This document shows, piece by piece, positions 18,820-28,207 of a stretch of 64,000 nt of DNA (position 1 is its first letter; each line of letters opens with the position of its first letter). Origin of the DNA: Chloracidobacterium sp. (GTDB taxonomy: Bacteria > Acidobacteriota > Blastocatellia > Pyrinomonadales > Pyrinomonadaceae). The notes beneath the pieces are model-generated. The model was not told the origin of the DNA and ran no database searches. It saw only the letters and a list, made by a program, of their open reading frames with translations. Where the stretch lies: NCBI GenBank assembly GCA_016706275.1, contig JADJJY010000002.1, forward strand, positions 172,001 through 236,000, given 5' to 3'. Made by a program: the position numbers and the translations under genes.

Positions 18820-20267
18820 AGTTCTTTGTTCGCAGGTAAATAAACTGTAACACTTGCACCCTCATCGGCATTGTTCGAGGCTTCGATAATACCACCGTGT
18901 TCTTCAACAATTCGACGCGAAACAGACAACCCTAAGCCCGTGCCCTCGCCGATGTCTTTGGTTGTGTAAAAGGGATCAAAAATTCGTTCGAGATTATCGG
19001 GAGCGATGCCGGTGCCCGTGTCGGAGATCTCGACCACGACAAAGTTTTTGTCGTCAAGTACGGTCTTGGAAACCTCGATTTTCAATAATCCTCCGACCGA
19101 CATTGCATGGAAAGCGTTTTGGAAAATGTTTACGAAGGCCTGCCGTAGAAAATCATCATCGCCCAAAATCGTCAAACCATTGTTTGCTTCGAACTCGATT
19201 TTTATCGTTTCACTCGCCTCAAATCCTTCAAGTGCGGATCTTATTAAGTCGCCAATTCGAATTTCTTCAAACTGAATATTATAAGGACGCCCGAGATTCA
19301 AAAGCTGTCGGACGATATGCGTGATCCGAGCGCATTGGGATCGAATGATGGTTAGATTCTTGATCTGTTTTTCGTCTGCGACGTTCGGCCTGCCGAGCAA
19401 CTGTTCCGCCCGTGCGTCGATCACATTGAGCGGAGCACCAAGTTCGTGGGCAATGCCGCTGGCCAGTTTTCCGACTGACGCAAGACGTTCGCTATGCCGA
19501 AGCTCCTTTTCGAGATTCAAACGGGTTTCCGTTTCAGTCTGGGCGGCACGGCGTTGCTCGGCCAAGTTCTCGGCCATTCGGTTAAATTCTGCCGCTAGCT
19601 GCGCGAGTTCGTCATGAGAATCTCTTACGGCTACGCGGTGCGATAGATCTCCGCGTCCCAATGTTCTCGCTCCAACGAGAAGTGCCTGAATCGGGCGCGA
19701 AAGATTTTGACGTAAAACGATAAAAACGAGGAGAAAAATCGTCGCGAGCAAAAGCAGAGTAGTCAAAAGCCAGTTGAGACGTGCCCGGGCAATGTCGTTT
19801 TCAATTAGGGCGAAAGGTTTGACCATTTCCACCGCGCCGCGTTTGCCGTCCGCAACGTTGATCGGCAAAATGATAGACAAAAATCTCTGGTTGTCGATAG
19901 ATCTGACAAACTCGACAGACTTACCCTGCTCCAAAACGATCTTCAATTCAGGCGGATCGCGAAATTCCGTAGCAGTTACGGTCTGCGAAAGAGACCGCAA
20001 ATCGCTGTTCTCGTCGAAAAGGAATACGCCGTAAACCCGACTGTTTTCATGCAAACGGTCAACCAGTCTCTGAGCATCCGCCGTGCGCCCGCGTTGATAA
20101 TTTTCTTCGAGCGCTATTTGCAAAGTAACGGCGTGAGCCCGGAGTTCATCACTCAAGGCTGATTCAAGAGCAACTTCACGCTGCCGCAAGCTTAAAAAGC
20201 TTGCAATCAACATTGCCGCACCGACGCCCAGAGTTAGCAGCAGAACTAATTTTGTGTTGATCCTCAT
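18816..20267 (-). CDS. Membrane-bound sensor histidine kinase
   Basis: 483 residues. TM1 is at about 7-27 and TM2 at 164-187, enclosing a periplasmic sensor region of about 135 residues. HAMP (188-240) follows, then a dimerisation/phosphoacceptor helix with H274 in [13 protein letters not shown] and a HATPase_c domain with N box [18 protein letters not shown] and GEGTGLGLS. It is the cognate partner of the overlapping response regulator. The ligand or stress sensed is not evident. The gene is divergent from the sigma-54-driven unit that starts at 20541, and no sigma-54 site faces it, so the two-component genes are probably expressed from another promoter. Confidence 0.93.
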   Translation of the reverse strand: MRINTKLVLLLTLGVGAAMLIASFLSLRQREVALESALSDELRAHAVTLQIALEENYQRGRTADAQRLVDRLHENSRVYGVFLFDENSDLRSLSQTVTATEFRDPPELKIVLEQGKSVEFVRSIDNQRFLSIILPINVADGKRGAVEMVKPFALIENDIARARLNWLLTTLLLLATIFLLVFIVLRQNLSRPIQALLVGARTLGRGDLSHRVAVRDSHDELAQLAAEFNRMAENLAEQRRAAQTETETRLNLEKELRHSERLASVGKLASGIAHELGAPLNVIDARAEQLLGRPNVADEKQIKNLTIIRSQCARITHIVRQLLNLGRPYNIQFEEIRIGDLIRSALEGFEASETIKIEFEANNGLTILGDDDFLRQAFVNIFQNAFHAMSVGGLLKIEVSKTVLDDKNFVVVEISDTGTGIAPDNLERIFDPFYTTKDIGEGTGLGLSVSRRIVEEHGGIIEASNNADEGASVTVYLPANKEL

Positions 20268-20456
20268 CGGCTAAATCTGATTCCAATTGTGGCATGACAA
20301 CTCATGGTTGGGGAAATTCACCACGGTTGTTCGGCCCCATTTAACTTCTATCCTATGTTACAAGAAAGTGAGAGGATCTTCTATTTTCCTAGTCTTTCCA
20401 CGCTTTCATCGATATTCGGCAACAACAACTGGCTGCTTTGGTTTCACCTACGCCCG

Positions 20457-20472
20457 TGGCACTTGACTTGCA
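20457..20472 (+). promoter_or_regulatory. Sigma-54 (-24/-12) promoter for the TerB/AbgT unit
   Basis: TGGCAC-TTGAC-TTGCA matches TGGCACG-N4-TTGCW except G7 to T. Transcription would start near 20483, 58 bases before the ATG of the small protein at 20541. It lies between the divergent sensor kinase gene and the five-gene unit running to 24260. Confidence 0.87.
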
Positions 20473-20540
20473 AACAGTCTTTGCACAAACCGCGCCACGC
20501 AATTGGGAGCGAACGTTTTAAGGGGCATAGAGGTGACGTG

Positions 20541-20741
20541 ATGAAAAATAAACTTATGGGCAAATTGTTTCGGATTTTAGGAGATAAACTTTTCCCGCTA
20601 TTAATACAGAGGTTTAGGGACATGCCAAACTTCGCCGAAACTAAACGGCACAAAAAGGTATCGCCTGAGCGCGACGATTTACCAGAGTTTCTACAGTTCT
20701 TAAAAAACCGAGTCGGACAAACGGCTTTGAAGAGGCATTAG
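20541..20741 (+). CDS. Small basic protein, first gene of the sigma-54-driven unit
   Basis: 66 residues (begins MKNKLMGKLFRILGDKLF). A GAGGTGA ribosome-binding sequence lies just before the ATG. The frame remains open upstream to 20304, but that longer version would span the sigma-54 promoter, so the short form is preferred. The N-terminal 25 residues could form an amphipathic helix, and the rest is charged. No family is recognised. It is followed at 20903 by the two-domain TerB gene after 161 bases that include a short GC hairpin near 20755. Confidence 0.5.
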   Translation: MKNKLMGKLFRILGDKLFPLLIQRFRDMPNFAETKRHKKVSPERDDLPEFLQFLKNRVGQTALKRH

Positions 20742-20902
20742 ACCGGACTAGAGCATCCCCAAGTTGGGGGGTCAAAGGTTTGCGTTTTGCTCAGCCGGAA
20801 CAAATACATCTCAAGGCACGGAGCCGTTCAGCAATCGTTCCTTCTGGCGAGAGGCACAAACGCCCGTCAGCACGACCTACACGACCTAAAGGAGAAACTA
20901 AA

Positions 20903-21979
20903 ATGAGCTCATTTTTTGTACAAGGATTTAGGGAGTATAAACGGCACATCGGTATGAAAAAAGCCTTTGTCGAATGGGCCGAGCGATTGAAAACGATTTT
21001 GATGTCGGTTGATAAAACGGTGCCCGGAGAAGAGTCTGCTGAACGGGCACGAATTTGCAACCATTCATCGCTTCTGCTCATGCCGCTTGTCGAAATCGCC
21101 TGGTCGGACGGACGCGTAACGCGGGGTGAATTATATCCGATTGTCCAAGCGGCTGGGGTTTATGGTTTGGTCGAAACTTCCGAAGGCTATCGCGAATTGA
21201 TGGAGGATCTGCTTTCGCGGCCGGCTCCGCCAAAGGTCGACGCAATGTGGGATGCATTTGGAGGATTGTTGAAAGATCTGCCTGATGATAGTCGAAAACT
21301 CCTAACACTTGGCCTACTAAGCCAGGCCCAATTCGTCGCCGAGCAGGGCTCTGACAGCGTGATCGAGTTTCTGCGAGGCGAAAGAATATCTAAAAACCAG
21401 GAGGAAGCCCTCCTATTTCTCGCTAATCAACTAGAAAAAGCAAAGGAGGTCGCTGTGGAGGCTGATATTAAGAAAATCGTCGCTGCCAGGCTTGAAACAG
21501 AAAACATTCAAATGGAGACTGTGGAACCCGCTGTTAACGATGATCATTACCAGGAGGCCGAGGGCATGGCAACTCTCGACGACTATGCCCAACTGATTCC
21601 CCTCGTGCCTCTGGTCAAGACCGCGTGGGCTGAGGGCAGAGTGACCAAACGCGAACGCCGTCTCGTTTTTGAAGCAGCCGAGCGAATGGGAATAGAAAGC
21701 GGTTCGACAGCTCATCAACGATTGACGGATTGGCTCGAATTGCACCCGACGGAGGAGTTTTACGACCACTCCATCGACATTCTGCAACGGCGTTGGCAAA
21801 CCGCCGAGACGGAGGAAAAAAACCGCCGCAAATTGGATCTGCTTGCGGATTGCACGCGCATCGCCGAGGCGTCGGGCGGATCAACGAATTTTCCGGCAGG
21901 CGGTGTGAAGATTTGTGACGAGGAAATCGCCGTCGTCGAGAGCATTATTCAAAAACTGAACGAAGCCTCAAAAATTTGA
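20903..21979 (+). CDS. Two-domain TerB-like protein (island copies 2 and 3)
   Basis: 358 residues from the ATG at 20903, which has a strong AAGGAGA 9 bases upstream; the open frame extends further back but without support. Two TerB-like domains are visible: LLLMPLVEIAWSDGRVTRGE (about residues 55-75) and LVPLVKTAWAEGRVTKRE (about 234-252), each followed by a helical region. Acidic residues after AW are those that bind metal in TerB proteins. No TM segment is seen, although the N-terminal FREYKRHIGMKKAFVEWAER may be amphipathic. It is in the same unit as the TerB gene at 22013 (33 bases downstream) and the AbgT transporter. Confidence 0.75.
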   Translation: MSSFFVQGFREYKRHIGMKKAFVEWAERLKTILMSVDKTVPGEESAERARICNHSSLLLMPLVEIAWSDGRVTRGELYPIVQAAGVYGLVETSEGYRELMEDLLSRPAPPKVDAMWDAFGGLLKDLPDDSRKLLTLGLLSQAQFVAEQGSDSVIEFLRGERISKNQEEALLFLANQLEKAKEVAVEADIKKIVAARLETENIQMETVEPAVNDDHYQEAEGMATLDDYAQLIPLVPLVKTAWAEGRVTKRERRLVFEAAERMGIESGSTAHQRLTDWLELHPTEEFYDHSIDILQRRWQTAETEEKNRRKLDLLADCTRIAEASGGSTNFPAGGVKICDEEIAVVESIIQKLNEASKI

Positions 21980-22012
21980 TTTACTCAGATAAACATAAGT
22001 CAGAAGTCAAAG

Positions 22013-22477
22013 ATGAAAAACGAGTACGAATTTCCGCCTCAAGTAATTGCGAAGGGCTCGGAATTGGGCTATCAGCCTGACAAACTTGCTCTCCGATTTC
22101 TCGTACCGCTCATACAAGTTGCATGGGCAGAAGGTCATGTTCAGGCGACTGAACAAAAAACCATTTTGAGTTTCGCTGGAAATCTCCGTGTCAACGCCAA
22201 GCATGCGGGTTATGACCAGCTTTTAAGCTGGTTCGAAGAGAGACCGACAGATCATTTTTTCGAAAGCTCGATCGACGATTTGCGTGAGCTGCTCGATGAT
22301 ATTACGGCCGATCAGGCAGCCCCATTACGAAGCATTTTGCGATTTGGCTGTGTCGAGGTAGCACAAGCGGCAGGTGACATCGGCTTGCTGCGTGGGAGGT
22401 CAAACATTCGGCGGGAGGAAATCGCACAACTTCAACACATCGGAGAACGGCTAGGGCTGGCTCCGATCCAAATTTAA
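22013..22477 (+). CDS. TerB-like domain protein (island copy 4)
   Basis: 154 residues. The motif LVPLIQVAWAEGHVQATE aligns with the other three TerB-like domains in the island, and the following region (LLSWFEERPTDHFFESSIDD) closely resembles the one in the 20903 protein (LTDWLELHPTEEFYDHSID), so they are paralogues. It has no signal peptide. The last part, REEIAQLQHIGERLGL, parallels the ends of the other copies. Located between the two-domain TerB gene and the AbgT transporter in one operon. Confidence 0.75.
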   Translation: MKNEYEFPPQVIAKGSELGYQPDKLALRFLVPLIQVAWAEGHVQATEQKTILSFAGNLRVNAKHAGYDQLLSWFEERPTDHFFESSIDDLRELLDDITADQAAPLRSILRFGCVEVAQAAGDIGLLRGRSNIRREEIAQLQHIGERLGLAPIQI

Positions 22478-22521
22478 CGATTTAGCAGAAAAGGATTGAG
22501 TCATCATAAGGAGTGAAACGA

Positions 22522-24078
22522 ATGGCAGAAGGGGCGAGCACGCCGAACGAGAATAGATCAGAATCGCCGCTTTATCGGGTCTTAAATATGATCGAGCGTG
22601 TCGGTAACGCCGTACCTAACCCGGCGATATTGTTTGTCGGGTTGGCCGTGATCGTGGTTGTCGCATCGGCGATCGTCTCAAATGCTAACATCACGGTTCA
22701 ACACCCGACAACCAACGCAACGATCAGCGCCGTAAATCTGCTGACAGTCGACGGTCTGCACCGAATATTGACCGGCTTGGTGACGAACTTTACGAGTTTC
22801 GCTCCGCTCGGAACTGTGTTGACTGCGTTGCTTGGTCTGGCGGTGGCGGAAGCCAGCGGTTTGATCCGAACGAGCCTTCGGTTGCTCGTAATGTCTTCGC
22901 CGAAAAAACTCTTGACTGTAGTGGTTGTTTTCGCCGGCGTTTTGTCGCACACGGCGAGCGACATCGGTTATGTTTTGCTGATTCCTCTTTCCGCGATGGT
23001 TTTCCTGGCGGTCGGTCGGCATCCCTTGGCAGGTCTTGCGGCATCATTCGCCGGAGTGTCGGGCGGGTTCAGCGCGAACTTGCTGTTGGGGCCGATCGAC
23101 GCGATGCTCGCCGGGATCACTCAGGAAGCTGCTCATATTGTCGACCCGGCCTATTTAGTAACGCCTGCAGCGAACTACTATTTTATGGCTTCGTCAGCAA
23201 TTCTCGTCACGATCCTAGGAACTTGGATCACTGAAAAGATCATTGTTCCGCGTCTCGGCGACTACAAGGGCGAAGCTGTTCCAGAAACCCTTGAAAAGCT
23301 GACCGACGCTGAAAAACGCGGAATGCGTTTTGCGATCTTTGCTCTACTCGTATTTGCCGGTCTTATCTTATGGGGAACGGTTCCGGCGGACGGATTCTTA
23401 CGCGATGCGAAAACCGGCGATCTTCTCAAGTCGCCATTCCTGTCAGGCATTGTGGCTGTTATTTTTGCCGGCGGAGTATTTCTCGGTCTCGCTTACGGTA
23501 TAGGAGCAAAGACCATCAAAAACACGAATGATATGACGTCCGCGATGGAAAACTCGATGAAGACCATGGCGACGTATATAGTGCTGGCCTTTTTCGCCGC
23601 CCAGTTTATCGCATTTTTCAATTGGTCCAATCTGGGAGTAATAATTGCGGTCAACGGTGCCGAGGTTTTGCGGAATCTTGAGGTCGGGGGTGTCACGCTC
23701 ATAATCCTGTTCGTAGTGGCGACGATGATCCTGGATCTTCTCATCGGCTCGGCGGCGGCGAAATGGGCACTGGTAGCTCCGATCTTCGTGCCGATGATGA
23801 TGATCCTTGGCTATTCGCCCGAGATGACGCAAGCCACCTATCGCATCGGAGACAGCGTAATAAACATCGTCTCGCCTCTGATGGCCTACTTTCCCTTGAT
23901 TGTAGCTTTCGCTCAAAAATACGACCCGAAAGCCGGAATCGGAACGCTTATGGCGTTGATGATGCCGTATTCTGTCGCATTCTTTTTCGGATGGACACTG
24001 TTCTTGATCGTCTGGTTTTATTTCGCTCTGCCGCTGGGCCCGGGAGCGGAAATGTTTTATCAAATGCCCGCGAAATAG
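22522..24078 (+). CDS. AbgT-family transporter
   Basis: 518 residues from the ATG at 22522, which has AAGGAG 9 bases upstream; a GTG at 22513 is in frame but sits on top of that ribosome-binding site. Around 12 hydrophobic segments. The N-terminal [20 protein letters not shown], the [20 protein letters not shown] stretch, [20 protein letters not shown] and [18 protein letters not shown] are family signatures. AbgT proteins were first described as p-aminobenzoyl-glutamate importers and other members export sulfonamide-type antimetabolites. The substrate here is unknown. A small membrane protein follows after 41 bases. Confidence 0.9.
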   Translation: MAEGASTPNENRSESPLYRVLNMIERVGNAVPNPAILFVGLAVIVVVASAIVSNANITVQHPTTNATISAVNLLTVDGLHRILTGLVTNFTSFAPLGTVLTALLGLAVAEASGLIRTSLRLLVMSSPKKLLTVVVVFAGVLSHTASDIGYVLLIPLSAMVFLAVGRHPLAGLAASFAGVSGGFSANLLLGPIDAMLAGITQEAAHIVDPAYLVTPAANYYFMASSAILVTILGTWITEKIIVPRLGDYKGEAVPETLEKLTDAEKRGMRFAIFALLVFAGLILWGTVPADGFLRDAKTGDLLKSPFLSGIVAVIFAGGVFLGLAYGIGAKTIKNTNDMTSAMENSMKTMATYIVLAFFAAQFIAFFNWSNLGVIIAVNGAEVLRNLEVGGVTLIILFVVATMILDLLIGSAAAKWALVAPIFVPMMMILGYSPEMTQATYRIGDSVINIVSPLMAYFPLIVAFAQKYDPKAGIGTLMALMMPYSVAFFFGWTLFLIVWFYFALPLGPGAEMFYQMPAK

Positions 24079-24119
24079 ATTTTCGCAAAGATCATCGATA
24101 TAAGGAGAATTTCATAATT

Positions 24120-24260
24120 ATGATGTCAAAAAGATTTCAAATAGCATTAACCATTTTCAGTCTACTGTTTATTATCGGGACTTCCTTCGGCATTGTCTGG
24201 GATGCGCAGAGAACGAAAGAAAAGCGCGAACCAGCTCCAACGAAAATTTCGTCGCCCTAG
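24120..24260 (+). CDS. Small single-pass membrane protein after AbgT
   Basis: 46 residues (begins MMSKRFQIALTIFSLLFIIG). One TM helix covers about residues 8-26, and a charged tail (RTKEKREPAPTKIS) follows. TAAGGAG at 24101-24107 provides a ribosome-binding site. It is the last gene of the sigma-54-driven unit. No family is recognised; it may be an accessory subunit of the transporter, by position only. Confidence 0.6.
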   Translation: MMSKRFQIALTIFSLLFIIGTSFGIVWDAQRTKEKREPAPTKISSP

Positions 24261-24423
24261 GAATAGCGTTTACAAACTCAGCGAAACGCAGATCAGGAAT
24301 GCCTAATGACCGTGGAGCACTGACCAAATAGTCAGAGCAAGAAGATCGCAGTAAGATGCAATACCGCGAAAGTCCTTAGAGCCCAAGAGTATCGGCCGAT
24401 GATTTCAACACGGCTCCGATTAG

Positions 24424-24699
24424 AGAGATTTTGAGAATTGGCTGTCCAATATCAGCATCAGCGGACGGATTATTGCCTCTGCCGGCAGAGGCATCACGAA
24501 CGCCTTTGTAACACTGATCGATCAAAATAACGTCGAGCGTCACATTACAACCGGCCGCAACGGCTATTTTCAATTTGATAACGTGACGGCCGGTCAGGAC
24601 TATACCATTAGCGTTACCCAGCGGCGATTTATGTTCACATCGCAGTCATTTTCACGATCGGGACCGCCGTCAGACGTGAACTTCATCGGAGCCCGTTAA
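24424..24699 (+). pseudogene. Fragment of a carboxypeptidase-regulatory-like C-terminal domain
   Basis: An in-frame stretch with no usable start codon, opened by a TAG at 24421, encodes SISGRIIASAGRGITNAFVT and ends in YTISVTQRRFMF and a short tail before TAA. It aligns with the last 80 residues of the secreted proteins at 63-2441, 52801-56136 and 58583-60028. Only this domain is left, so it is the 3' end of a larger lost gene. It lies 150 bases before the right tRNA repeat of the island. The stretch 24700-24847 after it shows nothing recognisable, and 24261-24420 before it shows none either. Confidence 0.75.
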
Positions 24700-24847
24700 G
24701 CCATTTGGCGAACGTGGAAATTGGTGCGCCACAGTTGCTCCAAGTCAGCCTCAAAGGAGGGAACTAGGCAGAAGCAATCTAAAGTAAAACCCAACGGAAA
24801 AGGGCAGAACCAAACTCGCTGAAACTAAAGAAAACAGCAATTGGAGA

Positions 24848-24894
24848 CTTTTAACGACTTGGTCGCAGGTTCGAGTCCTGCTCGGATCACCAAT
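24848..24894. other. Right attachment-site copy (attR-like): partial tRNA-Lys 3' half
   Basis: 34 bases (24861-24894) are identical to the 3' end of tRNA-Lys and its two following bases, including T arm and CCA. The match continues left through the anticodon loop to 24848 with two mismatches. The acceptor 5' strand and D arm are missing, so it is not a functional tRNA. A good terminator follows 7 bases later, as would suit the original end of the tRNA gene. Confidence 0.82.
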
Positions 24895-24900
24895 ATTCAA

Positions 24901-24929
24901 AAAAGCACCATTTTATAGGTGCTTTTTTT
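24901..24929 (+). terminator. Rho-independent terminator, probably the ancestral tRNA-Lys terminator
   Basis: AAAAGCACC / GGTGCTTTT stem (9 bp) with an 8-base loop and a run of seven T. It directly follows the duplicated tRNA 3' end. Before the island arrived it would have ended the tRNA-Lys transcript; now it is 16.7 kb from the intact tRNA. Confidence 0.85.
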
Positions 24930-24963
24930 ATTTGAGACTAGTTTTGAAAAGAGCAGACCTGGA

Positions 24964-27900
24964 TCAATCTTTCCAGATCGCACCGATGCCCGCATCCCAG
25001 AGTTGTTTGTTTAACGCAGGTATGTCCTTGCTCATCATCTCGTCAGACCGGGCCTTTAGGGCGTTCCATTGAACCGTAAGTTCCTTTAGACGATCGAGGT
25101 TTGATTGATTCACTCTAGGAATATCGCTTTCGGTCGCGTTTAGATTGAAAAGATAATTTGCGGTAAACTTTTGCGGATAGTTTTCAACATCATCGTATGC
25201 GCGAGATTTGCGCGATACCATGTCTTCATCCCAAGCCTTCATTTTCTTGAGAAGTGCTTCGCCGTCGGATTTAAGTTTTGCGTATTTGTTGCCGGACGGC
25301 AGGCCTCCGATGATCGCCTCAAGTTGCTTTTGCTTTTCAAAAAGTGCATTTACTGTGCGATGCATTGTCGTGACCTCCGCTTCCATAGACGACATCAGCG
25401 TGTGATATTCCCTATACATTGCCGGCGTTGTCGGATAGAGAGGATTTGGCAGAATGTCAGCATCAGTAGCGGCTGTCTGCGTTCCAAATTTTAGTGTGAA
25501 CCGGTATTTGCCCGGGGTAGCCTTGTGGCCGCTGTAGCTGCTTTCGATATACACATCCGGGACGCCGGGCATCGTCTGGTAACGCATATTCCAGACAAAA
25601 CGGTTGAGTCCCTTGTTCTTAGCCAATACGGGTTCGGAGCTCGGGCCACCGTCCCAAGTACTGGATTTAGGATCGCGCTTTGATGAGAGTGTGCGAACCG
25701 GTTTACCTTCCGCGTCCGTGATCTCGAGCGTGACAACATCGTCTTTCTTCAACTCAGGCAAATTGTAATACAAGACCACACCGTTTGCCGGATTTACGCC
25801 GCGGAAGGTATTTGCTCCCGTAAATTCGACGTCGGATCCGTTAAGTTCGCTGCCGCCGTTGGCGAGGTATGCGTCCGCTGGTTTATATATCGAGAAGGCC
25901 GGCATGTCTTTCTTGTACTGGCGGATCAACGTGAGATCGTCGAGTATCCAGAAAGCGCGGCCTGATGTGGCAGCGATCAGATTACCCTTGTGAACGCGTA
26001 GGTCCGTGATCGGTGTTATGGGCAGATTTAGCTGAAAGGGAGACCAATTAATACCGCCGTTCCAGGAAATGAAAACGCCTAACTCTGTACCGGCAAAGAG
26101 TAAGTCGCGGCGAACGTCATCTTCGCGAACCACGCGGGTAAAAGCATTGCCCGGAATGCCGTTGTCTATCTTTGTCCACGTCGCACCGTAGTCGGTCGTT
26201 TTGTAAAGTCCAGGGGCATGGTCATTAAATTTATATCGCGTGGTCGCTATGTAAGCCGTGGCTTTATCGTGGGGCGAAACCTCGATCGCATTTACAAGAC
26301 ACTCCGCTAATCCCTTAGGCGTAACATTTTTCCAAGTCGATCCGCCATCGCGGGTCACGTGAACGAGGCCATCGTCGCTGCCGGTCCAGATCACGCCTTT
26401 TTCGTGCTGAGAAACGGTGATGTATGCGAGCGTGCCATAGTTCTCGGCTCCGACGGCTTCGTTAGTGAATGGTCCGCCGCCTTTGCCTTGCTTTTCCTTT
26501 TCGTTTCGCGTGAGATCAGGTGAGATCTCTTTCCAGTTTTTGCCAAAGTCATTCGTTTTTAGCACCAACTGCGAACCATGATAGTAGGAATTATCGTGCT
26601 TATCCCAGACGATCGGAGCGTTCCAATTATAGCGGTACTTCATATCCTTAGCATCCATACCGAGGTATTGGATCGGCGATGCCATTATCGATGTACCGGC
26701 GCTTGCCTTGTCGTCGATAACCTCGATCGTGCCTTGATAGCTGCCGCCGAGGACGTAACGCGGGTTATCCGGATCGAAAGCAAGAAAGGCGCTCTCGCCG
26801 CCTGCCGAGTATGTCCAACTTGCAGGGGAAATGCCGCCGCCGCCAAGTTCGCGGCTGGCTATTGAGACCGAAGTATTGTCCTGTTGGCCGCCATAGATTC
26901 GATAAGGAAACTGGTTGTCCACGTTAATTCGGTAGAACTGAGCGGTCGGCATATTGCTCTGTGAGCTCCAACTGCGGCCCTTGTTAAAGGTGATCGCCGC
27001 ACCACCATCATTAGAAATGACAAAATTGTTCGGATTGTGCGGGTTTATCCACAGATCGTGAAAATCGCCGTGTGTGCCGGACAAATTCTCCCAAGTTCGC
27101 CCGCCATCGTTCGATCTGAGAGCCGGGGCACTGAGGACGTAGATCGTGTTCTCGTCTTTTGGATCAATAAAGAGTTCGATGTAGTACCAGGCACGCTGTA
27201 CTAATTCCGGCCGGTCCGTGACCTGACTCCAACTTTTGCCGGCGTTGTCAGAAACGTATAATCCCCGCTCGTTCTTGTTTGAATCGCTCTCGATCAACGC
27301 ATAGACCTTGTTTGAATTCGACGGTGCGACGGCGATCGACATCTTGCCCATCTCCTCCGGCAGGCCGTTTTTCATCTTTTCCCATGTTTCACCGCTGTCG
27401 GTTGATTTGTAAAGCCCGCTGCCCGGGCCGCCGCTGATGACTTTCCATGGCAGACGTCCGTGTTCCCACATCGCGGCGTACATTATCCGCGAATTGTTGG
27501 CGTCCATCGATAGCTCAACCGCTCCGGTCTTTTCGTCTACATACAGAACATTCTTCCAAGTTGTGCCGCCGTCCGTTGATTTGAAAACGCCTCTTTGTTG
27601 CGAATTGCTAAACAAGGCTCCCTGCGCGGCAACGTAAACGATGTCCGGGTTTTTGGGGTTTACAACGATTCGTGAAATATGCTGCGTTAGATCCAATCCG
27701 ATCTTTTTCCATGTTTTCCCGGCGTCCGTCGATCGATAGACACCATCACCGTGATGTGTCATCACACCGCGGACCGCGTGTTCGCCCATGCCAACGTAAA
27801 CGACATTGGGATCGCTTTCGGAGACAGCGATGGCGCCGACCGAGCCAGTCTTGAAATAGCCATCCGATATATTGCGCCAACTGACGCCCATGTCTTCTGT

Positions 27901-28122
27901 TTTCCAAACCCCACCGCCGGTCGTCCCCATGTAATAGGTCTTTGGATCGCCAACGACGCCGGTGCTTGCCACCGAACGCCCGCCGCGAAACGGGCCGATA
28001 GACCGCCATTTTACAGGCTTGAGGACAGAGTTGAGATCGTCGGGGTTGCTATTTTGAGCGTAAGCAATTGATGAAAGAACGCACAAACTAATGAACAGGG
28101 CTGAAAGGGCTGTTTTCGACAT
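24964..28122 (-). CDS. Secreted BNR / sortilin-like beta-propeller protein
   Basis: 1052 residues with a signal peptide (1-22, ending SIAYAQ). Many BNR/Asp-box repeats are visible: [55 protein letters not shown] and [11 protein letters not shown], as in VPS10/sortilin and sialidase-like beta-propellers. After about residue 720 come a beta domain ([20 protein letters not shown]) and a helical C-terminal part. Such proteins are often annotated as glycosyl hydrolases, but no hydrolase active site is evident. It is exported, with role unknown. It is the first gene outside the right end of the island and is the last of a minus-strand series. Confidence 0.85.
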   Translation of the reverse strand: MSKTALSALFISLCVLSSIAYAQNSNPDDLNSVLKPVKWRSIGPFRGGRSVASTGVVGDPKTYYMGTTGGGVWKTEDMGVSWRNISDGYFKTGSVGAIAVSESDPNVVYVGMGEHAVRGVMTHHGDGVYRSTDAGKTWKKIGLDLTQHISRIVVNPKNPDIVYVAAQGALFSNSQQRGVFKSTDGGTTWKNVLYVDEKTGAVELSMDANNSRIMYAAMWEHGRLPWKVISGGPGSGLYKSTDSGETWEKMKNGLPEEMGKMSIAVAPSNSNKVYALIESDSNKNERGLYVSDNAGKSWSQVTDRPELVQRAWYYIELFIDPKDENTIYVLSAPALRSNDGGRTWENLSGTHGDFHDLWINPHNPNNFVISNDGGAAITFNKGRSWSSQSNMPTAQFYRINVDNQFPYRIYGGQQDNTSVSIASRELGGGGISPASWTYSAGGESAFLAFDPDNPRYVLGGSYQGTIEVIDDKASAGTSIMASPIQYLGMDAKDMKYRYNWNAPIVWDKHDNSYYHGSQLVLKTNDFGKNWKEISPDLTRNEKEKQGKGGGPFTNEAVGAENYGTLAYITVSQHEKGVIWTGSDDGLVHVTRDGGSTWKNVTPKGLAECLVNAIEVSPHDKATAYIATTRYKFNDHAPGLYKTTDYGATWTKIDNGIPGNAFTRVVREDDVRRDLLFAGTELGVFISWNGGINWSPFQLNLPITPITDLRVHKGNLIAATSGRAFWILDDLTLIRQYKKDMPAFSIYKPADAYLANGGSELNGSDVEFTGANTFRGVNPANGVVLYYNLPELKKDDVVTLEITDAEGKPVRTLSSKRDPKSSTWDGGPSSEPVLAKNKGLNRFVWNMRYQTMPGVPDVYIESSYSGHKATPGKYRFTLKFGTQTAATDADILPNPLYPTTPAMYREYHTLMSSMEAEVTTMHRTVNALFEKQKQLEAIIGGLPSGNKYAKLKSDGEALLKKMKAWDEDMVSRKSRAYDDVENYPQKFTANYLFNLNATESDIPRVNQSNLDRLKELTVQWNALKARSDEMMSKDIPALNKQLWDAGIGAIWKD

Positions 28123-28207
28123 ATTTTTTGCAGTTGCGGCGCGACAAGTCTCACCACGTAAATTGAGAATTGAACGGCAAAATTATAACCGAAAGATGTT
28201 CAAAGTG

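Noticed and set aside
20304..20540. Extended N-terminus (79 extra residues) for the 66-residue gene
   Set aside because: The extension would run across the sigma-54 promoter at 20457 and has no ribosome-binding site, whereas the ATG at 20541 has one.
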